A stretch of DNA of 64,000 nt from Mesorhizobium sp. B2-3-12 (GTDB lineage Bacteria > Pseudomonadota > Alphaproteobacteria > Rhizobiales > Rhizobiaceae): positions 186,001 to 250,000 of the forward strand of contig NZ_VFVR01000007.1 in NCBI RefSeq assembly GCF_006442205.1. The letters run 5' to 3'. The notes under the pieces are model-generated. The model made no database searches. It was not told where the DNA came from and saw nothing but the letters and a program-made list of their open reading frames with translations. This document shows positions 35,754 through 44,664 of this stretch, piece by piece. Both the position numbers and the translations under genes were made by a program. Numbering within the stretch: position 1 is the stretch's first letter; every line of letters starts with the position of its first letter.

Positions 35754-35910
35754 CGGACAGGAGCCTGCTGGAGATGCGGAGACGCCGGTGAACAGCACGC
35801 GCCTATCGCGCTGCGAAACATGGTCACCGGGTGCCCTCGAAAGTTCTGCGCTTGTGTAGCTGAGGGTGCGCGAAGGGCGGTGAAAGCGCAAACCACGGGA
35901 ATCTGACGAC

Positions 35911-36737
35911 GTGGGTGAGAGCGAGAACCAAGCCTCGCCCGACCCTCGGCCCAACGACACGCCGGTTCTCGAGATCTCGTATTTCACGGATCCGCTGTGC
36001 TGTTGGAGCTGGGGCTTCGAGCCTCAATTGAGACGCTTACGCTACGGCTTCGCCGGTCGGATTGCTTTGCGATTGCGTTTGGGCGGCATGATCGGTAGCT
36101 GGGATAGTTCAGTGATCCACTCAACGACGTTCACCGTCCGGCGCAGATGGGTCCGATCTGGATCCAGGCGGCTCGCATTACTGGCATGCTATTCGAGCCG
36201 ACGATATGGGCTCGCGATCCGCCAGCCTCTTCGTGGCCTTCCTGTCTCGCGGTCAAGGCAGCGGGTCTCCAGTCGGCCGCCGCCGCCGACGTCTATCTGC
36301 GCCGCATTCGCGAGGCTGTGATGGTTGAAGGGCGGAACATCGCGAAAGAAGAAGTGCTGGCCGACATCGCACATGAGCTTGCCGAAGCACGTCCTGATCT
36401 GCTCGACCCCAAGCGGCTCGAGTTGGACGTCACCGGAGCCGAGGCGCGAGCCGCGCTCGAGGAGGATGTGCGCGAAGCCAGATTCTGAGGCGCCGGCAGA
36501 TTTCCCTGCCTCAGCCTCAGTCGGCCGGGAGCGGATCGCGCCTGGATAGTCGGCTGGCTGCCTTGGGATGAATTGCTCGCGAGATTGCTCACCTATGCCC
36601 CGGATCTCGGGCCGGCGCGGGAGCCCCCCAATGCTAAAGCGTATGCACTTTATTGGGGTGGGATGACGCCCCGGGAAGCTGAGGGCGCCACAGGCAATCC
36701 AGACGGCACGATGGCCAGCAAAGCTGCGTTTCCCTAG
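35911..36737 (+). pseudogene. DsbA-family thioredoxin-like gene, frameshifted and with internal stop
   Basis: The region encodes a complete DsbA/FrnE-like protein only if two lesions are repaired. Frame 1 (from GTG 35911) gives ISYFTDPLCCWSWGFEPQ, the family's redox-site region with a CCWSW motif, up to about 36109. A one-base loss there shifts the reading: the next frame gives SDPLNDVHRPAQMGPIWIQA and continues to a TGA at 36486-36488. After that stop the same frame runs open for 82 more codons (GAGRFPCLSL, WIVGWLPWDELL, YWGGMTPREAEGATG) to TAG 36737. The intact protein would be about 275 residues. The TGA probably replaced an Arg codon (CGA). Confidence 0.85.
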
Positions 36738-36895
36738 CACGCGCTGCGCGTTCCGCCGCTCGCGTCGAGCTTCCGCCGCTCACGCGATGGTGAAGCCGCG
36801 GCTGGAACATACCGGCTGAGCTCGGGTTAGCGACATGCTTCGTGCCGCAAGACGCCCCCGAGAGCGATCGCTTAAGAAACGTCGCAGGAACGTTC

Positions 36896-37270
36896 ATGAA
36901 AACCCAGCAACTGCCGAACATCAATCATCGCGGCCCGCTCATCGTCATCGCGGCGGCGGCCCTGGCGTGCGCAATCGCGTTCTACTACTTCGCCACCCCG
37001 CTCACTGGAGTAACGGGAACCCCAGGAGCGATGCTTGTGCTCGTTGCCAGCCTGGCGCTTGCGCTGGATGGCCTCGTGTTGCGCTTCAAAGGAAGTGGTG
37101 TCGTCTTCACTCTGGCCTGGATCTTGGGCCTTCTAGGAGCACTCGGCACGTTCGCTGCCGCCATCTTTCTCCATGCTTGGTGGCTCGTGGCGGCAGTTGC
37201 CGTCGTGCTGGCCGGGCTGTTGATCACCCTGGGTTGCCGTCAGACCAACATTCAGGATCCGTCCCGATGA
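36896..37270 (+). CDS. Membrane-anchor protein for PQQ-dependent dehydrogenase
   Basis: A 124-residue integral membrane protein with about four helices. ATG 36896 has AGGAA five bases upstream. Its TGA overlaps the ATG of the quinoprotein dehydrogenase (ATGA). In membrane-bound glucose/quinate dehydrogenases an N-terminal region of four to five helices is fused to the PQQ domain; here the dehydrogenase has a signal peptide instead and this separate protein resembles the missing membrane part in length and helix layout. It may anchor the enzyme and bind ubiquinone. This is inference from gene order and topology. Confidence 0.7.
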   Translation: MKTQQLPNINHRGPLIVIAAAALACAIAFYYFATPLTGVTGTPGAMLVLVASLALALDGLVLRFKGSGVVFTLAWILGLLGALGTFAAAIFLHAWWLVAAVAVVLAGLLITLGCRQTNIQDPSR

Positions 37271-39363
37271 GAACTGCCATCTTCCGCTCGAGCCTGGCAT
37301 TTGCCGTCTCCCTGTTGCTGGGGCTGGGCACACATTCCGTCTCTGCCCAGAATGACAACAATTCACCCGCGTCACAACCGGGCGGCATACCGGATGCCGG
37401 TAGACGCCCGAACGACACGAGCGGAGGCACCAGCCCTTCGGCCGGGGGAGCAGGCTCGCCGGAGGAGGCGACAACAGCCCCGCTCCCTGCACCCAAGCCA
37501 ATCCCGCTGATCCCGCCGCAGCCGACCTGGAACAGCTTTCACGGCCAGCTCAATGGCCAGAAGTACTCGCCGCTCACACAGATTACCGCGGACAACGTCG
37601 GTTCGCTCCGCAAAGTATGGGAGTTGCACACTGGCGATATGTCAGACGGATCGGGCGCATTGCCACCGTCGGTCTGGTCCGCAACCCCCATTTTCGCCAA
37701 TGACACCCTTTATATCGGGACCCCCTTCTACGGGGTGCTGGCGCTCGATCCGGGCACAGGGGCGATCAAATGGAAATTCGAGTCCAAATCCACTCTCAAG
37801 GCCTTGACACAGCCAGCCTTGAAGAACCGTGGCGTTGCTTACTGGCAGAGCAAGAATCCCGTGGCGGGCGAGGGCTGTCAGAAGATCATCTATCTGGGCA
37901 CCATGGATGCGCATCTCTTTGCGCTCGATGCCAATACCGGACAGCTCTGCAAGAAATTTGGCTCGGGTGGCGTGTTGGATGTGAACCAGTGGAACGACGT
38001 CAACGCCAAGTACCCGCTTTCGCTGTTGCAGCCGCCCACCGTGGCGGGCAACCACGTCATCATCGGCTGGGCTGGCAAGGATTGGGCCTATGCCGAGGCT
38101 CCTCCTGGGACGGTGTTCTCGTTGGATCCTCAGACGGGCGTGCGACAGTGGTCGTTTTCGGCGCTGCCGGCGCAGATCGCAAAACGGACCGGGACCGCAA
38201 ATGTCTGGACGGCAATGTCCGTGGACGAAGGGCTCGGGCTCGTGTACCTGCCGGTCTCCAGCCCGTCGCCAAATTACTGGGGCGGCAATCGTGCCGACCC
38301 GATACCGCTTGCGACGTCCACCACCGCACTAGATCTGGAAACCGGCAAGGTCGTCTGGTCACGACAGTGGGTCCATCACGACATCTGGGATTACGACATC
38401 AACTCGGCGCCTACGCTTATGGACATCAGCGTGGCGGGCAAACAAATTCCTGCCCTCATGCAGGCGACGAAGATGGGCTTTCTGTTCGTCGTCGACCGGC
38501 GCACCGGAAAAGACGTCTGGCCGATCGATGAACGCCCTGTACCGGGCGGCGACGGCAGCGTCCAAGGGGAAGTCTACGCTCCCACGCAGCCGTTCCCGAC
38601 CAAACCCGCACCGCTGCTGGACCAGTCCAAAAAGCCACCCATCTGGCGAATAGCTGATGTCGTCGGTCTGGGCGAGTGCTCCCGCTTATGGGACAACCTC
38701 TCCTATCGTGGCATGTATAGCCCGCCGACACACAAGGGCGAGGGCGTGCTGGCCTACCCGGATTCGGCGGGCGGAGTGCAATGGGGCGGGGTCGGTTTCG
38801 ATCCAAGCACCCAAACGGTGGTGGTCAACTTCTCGCATGTCGTCCAATCCATCAAGCTCTATCCGCGCGATGAATACCAACGGCTCGCCGGCGATTCCGG
38901 CAATGAGCAGGGCTACTATCCGCAAGAGGGCGCACCGTACGGCATGTCGCTGCACAACGCTCTCAACTGGCTTGGCATGCCGTGCTGGGCACCCCCCTTC
39001 GGAGAAATCGCCGCCATCGACATGACCACCGGCGACGTCAAATGGCGGCGGCCGATGGGAGCATCGCAGAAGTGGGGCTTCTATATGCCTGAATCCCTCG
39101 GCTCGGTGACGATCGGTGGCCCCGCCGTGACGGCGGGTGGCTTGATATTCATCGGGGGTTCGATGGACGCGAAGGTGCGCGCCTATTCTCTCGCGAACGG
39201 ACAGGAACTGTGGTCCGACATCGTCCAGGCGCCCGCGGTGGCCAATCCTGCGGTGTACGAGTACCGCGGCCGCGAGTACGTGGTGTTCGTGGCCGGCGGG
39301 AACACCATTCTGAAGGACCAGGTCGGCGATCAGGTTGCCGCTTATGCCCTTCCCGGGCCGTGA
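37267..39363 (+). CDS. PQQ-dependent dehydrogenase, glucose/quinate/shikimate family
   Basis: A 698-residue periplasmic quinoprotein. An N-terminal signal peptide (residues ~1-27) is followed by a low-complexity linker rich in Pro, Ser, Gly and Asn to about residue 80 and then an eight-bladed beta-propeller starting at WNSFHGQLNGQKYSPLTQI. The active-site motif HHDIWDYD is at 370-377. ATG 37267 overlaps the stop of the anchor gene. It should oxidise glucose or a cyclic polyol such as quinate to the corresponding lactone/oxo acid, passing electrons to ubiquinone. The frame is intact although genes downstream are decayed; quinate cannot be excluded as substrate. Confidence 0.88.
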   Translation: MRTAIFRSSLAFAVSLLLGLGTHSVSAQNDNNSPASQPGGIPDAGRRPNDTSGGTSPSAGGAGSPEEATTAPLPAPKPIPLIPPQPTWNSFHGQLNGQKYSPLTQITADNVGSLRKVWELHTGDMSDGSGALPPSVWSATPIFANDTLYIGTPFYGVLALDPGTGAIKWKFESKSTLKALTQPALKNRGVAYWQSKNPVAGEGCQKIIYLGTMDAHLFALDANTGQLCKKFGSGGVLDVNQWNDVNAKYPLSLLQPPTVAGNHVIIGWAGKDWAYAEAPPGTVFSLDPQTGVRQWSFSALPAQIAKRTGTANVWTAMSVDEGLGLVYLPVSSPSPNYWGGNRADPIPLATSTTALDLETGKVVWSRQWVHHDIWDYDINSAPTLMDISVAGKQIPALMQATKMGFLFVVDRRTGKDVWPIDERPVPGGDGSVQGEVYAPTQPFPTKPAPLLDQSKKPPIWRIADVVGLGECSRLWDNLSYRGMYSPPTHKGEGVLAYPDSAGGVQWGGVGFDPSTQTVVVNFSHVVQSIKLYPRDEYQRLAGDSGNEQGYYPQEGAPYGMSLHNALNWLGMPCWAPPFGEIAAIDMTTGDVKWRRPMGASQKWGFYMPESLGSVTIGGPAVTAGGLIFIGGSMDAKVRAYSLANGQELWSDIVQAPAVANPAVYEYRGREYVVFVAGGNTILKDQVGDQVAAYALPGP

Positions 39364-39521
39364 TGTCCAACGCCACCACCGGTAAAGCTCTGGTCGCAGG
39401 TCCGGTCGCTGCCGCTGTGACTGTCTTGCTCCGGATGCACCATCGGCCACATCCAGGAAGCTGCGAAGGCATACTTCGAATGAGAGTTGGGAATTGCCAA
39501 AGCGCAAAGGCGTCCTCGTGC

Positions 39522-39781
39522 ATGCGAGGCAAGGGCGAAGTCCAAGGGGGCACCTGGCAAAGGGATCGCGCTGCACCGGTCATCGCACGAGCCGTGGCCA
39601 CTCTGTCGGTCGCCTCCACGGTTCTGACCGGGTGTTCGGGAGGCGTGTTCGATCCGCAGGGACCGATCGCGGCCGGCAACACAAAGATCCTGCTCAATTC
39701 GCTGGCCGTAATGCTGGTCATCGTGATTCCTACATTGGTAGCGCTGCTCCTTTTCGCCTGGAAATACCGAGCCACAAACAG
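39522..39781 (+). pseudogene. cyoA: 5' fragment of cytochrome o ubiquinol oxidase subunit II (cyoA)
   Basis: Only the N-terminal part of CyoA remains: a lipoprotein signal ending in LTGCSG (lipid-bearing Cys), then FDPQGPIAAGNTKILLNS and the first membrane helix up to FAWKYRATN. Normal CyoA is over 300 residues with a second helix and a cupredoxin-like domain, all missing. At about 39781 the sequence passes directly into the reverse complement of a truncated cytochrome c gene. The rest of a cyoABCD operon is absent. Confidence 0.85.
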
Positions 39782-39958
39782 TCAGCCGCCATCCGCCGTA
39801 TGGCAGGCGACGCAATCGCCGGCTGCCGCCAGATGGCGCCCGCGCTCCTGCCTGGCGAAGTCCCCGATCTGCGCCTGGGCGAAGGGGCCGGGAAGAACCA
39901 ACCACCCGCCGATCAGGGCGGTGGTTGCAGCCAGGGCGAGGAGCGTTTGCTTCGTCAT
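39782..39958 (-). pseudogene. Truncated cytochrome c subunit of an alcohol/gluconate dehydrogenase
   Basis: ATG 39958 overlaps the reconstructed stop of the GMC flavoprotein gene. The fragment encodes a signal peptide (about residues 1-25, ending PFAQAQ) and the first heme-binding motif CVACH, then stops matching at about residue 58, where the cyoA fragment begins on the other strand. Intact subunits carry three heme motifs in over 400 residues, so it is non-functional. Confidence 0.85.
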
Positions 39959-41388
39959 GTCTGCACCAGAGGACCTGGTCGCTTGAGATACTGATTGCGG
40001 ATCGCGTCCGCTGCCCAAAGCGCAAGTGCGCTCACTGTCTCGGTTGGTATCCGCTGTTGTGCGGAAAGGCGCTGGCGCCGACCACGAACAGGTTAGGCAC
40101 GTCCCAGTGCTGCAGATACCGGTTGACGACGCTTTCCTGAGGAGTGGCGCCCATGATGGCGCCACCTGCGTTGTGGGTCGACTGATAGGGCTCGATGTCA
40201 TAATGCGGCCCCCGCGGCGACTTTTTGATCTCGCGCGGCTTCATCGCCTTTGCAATGTCGACCATCTTGGCCATGGTGAAATCCTGCATCCTCAATTCGT
40301 TCTGCTTGAAGTCGTAGTCATGCGCATCAGGGGTCGGCCGTAGACGTCGCGATACCTTGGATCAAGATCCAGGTGGTTGGCCGCGTTCGGCATGACCGCA
40401 CCCATCAACGAAACCGACATGGAGGTCAGATAGTTCTCGATGAAAGCCTTTTTCACTTGGCACTCCATTTTGGGGTGCCTTCCGGCAGGAACTCGGTCTC
40501 GATCGGCCGGCCCGTGGTCACGTAGCCGGGTCGGCGGGCTGTTCGTATTCGTTCCCGTGCATGTCGACGTAGGTGACGCCCGTGGCGTGTTTGCGCGAGC
40601 TGTCGAGATTGATGGCAGTGACCTCGCTTTCGGTGCGAAGACCAAAGTTGCCGCAGCCGAACTTTTCACAGAACCCGCAATAGGTGCAGGGCGCCAGACT
40701 GACACCGAGCGGGTTGGTATAGGCCTGTGACATGTTGGCGGAAGGGCATGGGAACGGATGCAGCCCGATTGAGCCTGCCGCTTCTGCAAACAACGTCGGC
40801 CCATAGGTCTGCTTCATCGGCGGCGTGGGATAGGATTTGGAACGCCGTCCCTCGAAGGGGTTCCCGCCCGATTTTTTCTGTCCGTTTACGTTGCCGGCCT
40901 GACCGGCGATCCCGCACAGTTCTTCCCACCGGGTATAGTACGGCTCGAGCTCGTCATAGATGACGCCCTTGCAGCGTCATATCCTGCGGAACCATGCCTT
41001 CGCCAAAGCGTGCGATCGTCTGGCTGCGGATCTCGAAGTCATAAGGCAGGAAGCGCCAGGCCTGACCATTCCAGTGTAGGATCGAACCTCCGACGCCGGT
41101 TCCGGGTAAGAATGAACCCAGGCGACGCATCGGCAGCGCCCTCTGGTCGGACGTATTGCGGAACGTCAGCGTCTCCTGGGCGGTCAGTTCGAACAGATGA
41201 CCGCGGTAGCGATAGCGCAGCTCGTCCTGGATGAAGGTTGGGGCAAAATCCGTGCTGGTTTCCCGCAAACTGCCACGTTCGATCGCAAGGACTTCGAGGC
41301 CAGCCTCGGTCAGTTCGTGTCCCATGATGGCCCCGGTCCAGCCGAATCCGACCAGCACGACATCAACCGAAGGAAGCTTCTGAGCCAC
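39955..41388 (-). pseudogene. Gluconate 2-dehydrogenase-type GMC flavoprotein, multiply broken
   Basis: Starting at GTG 41388, the protein begins SVDVVLVGFGWTGAIMG (FAD motif) and reads normally to MTLQG near 40975. A frameshift there is followed by the second-frame segment VIYDELEPYYTRWEEL to GNEYEQPAD. Near 40525 roughly 75-80 residues expected for the family are missing (joined to TTGRPIETEFLPEG). A TGA at 40453-40455 stands where Trp is expected (SAK-stop-KKAF). Further shifts occur near 40318 and 40043, after which ETVSALALWAADAIR completes the C-terminus. This is the FAD subunit of a gluconate/sorbitol-type dehydrogenase, now inactive. Confidence 0.88.
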
Positions 41389-41393
41389 GGTGC

Positions 41394-42117
41394 CTATCCC
41401 TTGCTGTCCCAAGCGGGCCGGCCGCGAATACCGACAGGGGGCTGATCGTAGCGGTCCCCGTGGCGGTCGACCCACTCGAGATAATGTAACGCGCACCCGG
41501 AAAGCCGAGCATCTTCCAGCCGGCCATGTCCTTGTTGCCGCCATAGATGGGATCGCTGAACATGCCCTCCTTGGTGTTCAGCCACAGCATTTTAAAGAAT
41601 GTCTTGGCGTCGACGCCGCCGAGATCAACCTTACCCTTCTCAAGATCAGACAGGAGTGCCGCGAAACGCTCACCCCCTTGCGAAGCGACTGCATGCTGGT
41701 CAATCGCAGTGATCGCTGCGCGGTAGAGCGCCGAAGGCGTCATGCGCGATTGGTAGCCCTGCGTGTCCTCGCCCTTGTCCCAGGGGCCTTGCATGTACCA
41801 GCTGCCGGCGCGCCCATACGCGCCAGCGAGCTGATGGTCGATGAACAGCGGCACACCACAGGCGCGACACCCGGGCCGAGAGGATCATCGGGGATCAGCC
41901 TTTCGGTCGCGGCCTCGACAAAGGCGACCTCATCGGCGGTGAAGAATTTATAGTCAGCCGCCTCGAGCGGGTTTGGCGCGTCCGCCTGATGTGGCAGCCA
42001 CCTGTCACCGTCGCCGCCTTTGACGTCTCGCGCCGAAGCCGCCCCAATCGTGGCCGATGCTGTGACCGTCGCACCTGCCGTGAGAAACCTACGGCGGCTC
42101 AACAAGTTCGGCTTCAT
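41394..42117 (-). pseudogene. Gluconate 2-dehydrogenase subunit 3 family gene, two frameshifts
   Basis: ATG 42117 starts a Tat signal (SRRRFLTAGATVTAS) and a normal N-terminus to DDPLGPGV. A one-base loss near 41864 moves the reading to VPLFIDHQLAGAYG and on through WYMQGPWDKGEDTQGY to GFPGARY, where a second one-base loss near 41486 moves it to YLEWVDRHGDRYDQPP and the TAG at 41394. The intact protein would be about 240 residues, the usual size for this Tat-exported small subunit that carries the flavoprotein across the membrane. Confidence 0.87.
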
Positions 42118-42350
42118 GGCGGAGATCCAGCAGCTGCGGGCTTATTTGATCCGCGCCCTCTTCATCCCGAAATGTTCCGCTTCTGACGCGTTTGTAATCG
42201 GGAACATAGTGGCGCGGCGTATCGGCTAGGGCGCATCCGGATCTGCTCTGGTCACATCTCCCTTCAAACTACGCGAACTTCTTCGCACCGGCGGTTCCAC
42301 TGGGGCCTCATAGCCCTAGTTGTCCTGATTAGACCTTACCTGAGGCCGCC

Positions 42351-43550
42351 ATGAACGATCTTCCAATCCTCACCCTGGGGATGATCCTGCTCACCGCTTC
42401 TTTGGTGGCGATGATCTTCAGACGGCTGCAACTTCCTTACAGCGTCGGGCTAGTTGCGGCAGGTATAGCCCTTGGCTTCATGCCCGGCGTTGTCGAACTT
42501 CCCCTCAGTCGGGATTTGATCTTCACGGTCTTTTTGCCGCCGCTGATATTCCAGGCGGCACTTGCGATTGAATGGCGTCATTTTCGCCTCAACCTGCCGG
42601 TCACGATTCTGCTCGCTTTTCCCGGGGTCGCAATTGCCGCCGCAGTGGTTGCGGCTGGCATGCATTTGCTGCTCGGATGGACTTGGATCGGATCGGGGCT
42701 GTTCGGCGTGCTGATAGCGGCGACGGATCCGGTGTCGGTCATCGCAGCCTTCAAGGAAATGAAGGTTCAACCCCGCCTGGCTCTGCTTGTCGAATCGGAA
42801 AGTCTGCTCAACGACGGCGCAGCCGCAGTTGGCTTCGGCATCTTGGCCGCGATCGCGGCAGGCACCGAGGCGACGCCCCTGAACGTTGCTGGATCGCTGG
42901 TGTGGACTGTCGCGGGTGGGATTGCCTCCGGTGCGGCAGTGGCAGCTCTGCTCCTTCTGATCGCCGGCCGGACCGAAGACCATCTTGTTGAAATAACCCT
43001 GACGACCATCGCGGCCTACGGTTCGTTTCTGCTTGCGGAGGACCTTGGCATGTCGGGCGTGCTGGCTACTCTCACCGCAGGCTTGATTGTCGGCAACGTC
43101 GGCTGGAAAGGCGCTATTTCCGCCAATGCCAGAAGTCACGTTCTGGCGTTCTGGGAGTACGCGGCCTTCCTGGCAAATTCGATCGTGTTCATCCTGATCG
43201 GCGGCCATGAAGCCCATCAGCCGTTTGGGATATTCGCAGGCACCTCGGCGGTCGCCGTCATCCTCGTGCTGGTTGGTCGGACCTTGGCCATTTATCCTTT
43301 CTGTGCCCTCCTTGCTGCGACGCCCCTGAAGGTGGATGCCAGCTACCAGCACATTTTGGTCTGGGGCGGTCTGCGCGGCGCCCTCGCTCTGGCCCTGGCG
43401 CTCGCACTTCCTGAAAACGTCGCCGAGCGCAGTCAAATTATCGTTGTCGCATTCGCAGTCGTTGCCTTTTCCATCTTTGTCCAAGGCTTGACCATGCCGT
43501 GGCTCATCAGACGAATGGGTCTGACCGCCGAAAGCGCGGGCAGCCGGTGA
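42351..43550 (+). CDS. Cation:proton antiporter, CPA1 (NhaP-like) family
   Basis: A 399-residue membrane protein with about twelve helices. The ion-binding ATDPVS motif (D126) and the following ESESLLNDG motif are both present, identifying the CPA1 Na+/H+ antiporter group. It lacks the long cytoplasmic tail of NhaP2/NhaK types. It stands alone, facing the Liv operon. The likely role is exchange of Na+ or K+ for H+ in pH and salt homeostasis. ATG 42351 follows an AT-rich leader. Confidence 0.92.
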   Translation: MNDLPILTLGMILLTASLVAMIFRRLQLPYSVGLVAAGIALGFMPGVVELPLSRDLIFTVFLPPLIFQAALAIEWRHFRLNLPVTILLAFPGVAIAAAVVAAGMHLLLGWTWIGSGLFGVLIAATDPVSVIAAFKEMKVQPRLALLVESESLLNDGAAAVGFGILAAIAAGTEATPLNVAGSLVWTVAGGIASGAAVAALLLLIAGRTEDHLVEITLTTIAAYGSFLLAEDLGMSGVLATLTAGLIVGNVGWKGAISANARSHVLAFWEYAAFLANSIVFILIGGHEAHQPFGIFAGTSAVAVILVLVGRTLAIYPFCALLAATPLKVDASYQHILVWGGLRGALALALALALPENVAERSQIIVVAFAVVAFSIFVQGLTMPWLIRRMGLTAESAGSR

Positions 43551-43965
43551 ACAAGTCGACGGCGGTGTGGGGTTCTCGGCTGTTGAAGGCGCTGTGCTGT
43601 CACCAGGACTGAAAAGAGTTGCCGCTCGGTTGCGTCCGGGCTGCACCGGGCGTGCGGGCGCATGCTTGTCCACCAGACCGCCATGCACCGTTTTGCGAAG
43701 CGAGCGCAGCGCCCTGTTGAGCGTGAAGCACAACAATCAAGGGTGACGCGTTCAACCAGCGCAGCGACCGGTCCCAAGCTGATCCGTCACGCCGAGCGCG
43801 ACGGATGTCGTGTGGGCCTGACGAGCTCTCCCTACTGCGCAGCTGCTCGCAGAGGCTGCTTGTGAGGGTCTGCCGGGGGCAATGGCGCTGCGTGGTCCCG
43901 GTTGCGGGACCTAATTCCAGTCGCGCCTGCGGTCGCGGACGACCAGGAAGACCAGATCGCGGCAG
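43551..43965. other. Convergent intergenic region, 415 bp
   Basis: Lies between the convergent antiporter and LivF-like genes. No supported gene was found. A 67-residue open frame at 43662-43865 has no domain or start signal and is probably chance. Confidence 0.45.
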
Positions 43966-44664
43966 CTAAACACCAATGTAGCGTTGCAAGAGGTCGGGCT
44001 GCGCCTTGATCTCCGCGGCAGGGCCTTCGTGGACGATATGACCGTTGTTGATGATGTAGACGCGCTTTGCCAACGACAGCGTTGCAGCCAGGTTCTGTTC
44101 GACCAGAACGAGGGTGTGGCCGGCCTCGGCCAGCTCGCGGCAGGTGCGAACGAGATTCTGTACGATGACAGGTGCAAGGCCCTCGAATGGCTCGTCGAGC
44201 AGGACGATTTTCGGGTCGCGAACAAGAGCGCGGGCGATCGCCAGCATCTGCTGTTCGCCGCCCGAAAGATCGGTACCCCGGCTGCCGCGGCGCTCTTTCA
44301 GCCGTGGGAACATCTCGTAGATGCGCTCGAGCGGCCATCTGTTGTCGGCGGTCAATCCAGCCAGGATGATGTTGTCTTCAACGGTCAAGCTGCCGAAGAT
44401 CCGGCGATCCTCGTGGACCAGCTGCATTCCGCGTCGAGCTATGCTGTGTGCCTTCTTGCCGGCCAGTTCCTCACCATCGAGCTTTATACTGCCCGTACGC
44501 GGGCTCACAACACCCATCAGGCTCTTGAGCGTCGTCGACTTGCCGGCGCCGTTCCTGCCAAGAAGCGCGATCACCTCGTGCTTTTCAACACGCAACGACA
44601 CGTCGAATAGAATGTGGCTGTCGCCGTAGTAGCTGTTCAGCCCGGCGACCTCGAGCAGGCTCAT
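43966..44664 (-). CDS. livF: Branched-chain amino acid ABC transporter ATP-binding protein LivF-like
   Basis: A 232-residue ABC ATPase. Walker A GRNGAGKST is at residues 36-44, the signature is LSGGEQQ and Walker B ends LLDEPFEG, a LivF hallmark. The overlap of 4 bp with the preceding fused LivM-LivG gene (ATGA) shows coupled translation. It works with the LivG part to power uptake of a hydrophobic amino acid, amide or urea-like substrate. Confidence 0.94.
   Translation of the reverse strand: MSLLEVAGLNSYYGDSHILFDVSLRVEKHEVIALLGRNGAGKSTTLKSLMGVVSPRTGSIKLDGEELAGKKAHSIARRGMQLVHEDRRIFGSLTVEDNIILAGLTADNRWPLERIYEMFPRLKERRGSRGTDLSGGEQQMLAIARALVRDPKIVLLDEPFEGLAPVIVQNLVRTCRELAEAGHTLVLVEQNLAATLSLAKRVYIINNGHIVHEGPAAEIKAQPDLLQRYIGV

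Noticed and set aside
36486..36488. TGA inside the DsbA-family frame as a possible selenocysteine codon.
   Set aside because: The family probably has Arg at that position, no hairpin of SECIS type was seen behind it, and the same gene already has a frameshift upstream.
39364..39521. A longer CyoA start at 39480 or an extra gene starting right after the quinoprotein stop.
   Set aside because: The extra residues do not resemble a CyoA signal peptide and the gene is truncated anyway; the upstream frame shows no domain.
43662..43865. A 67-residue plus-strand open frame between the antiporter and the Liv operon.
   Set aside because: It has no ribosome-binding site, domain or coding character and overlaps open frames on the other strand, as expected by chance in GC-rich sequence.
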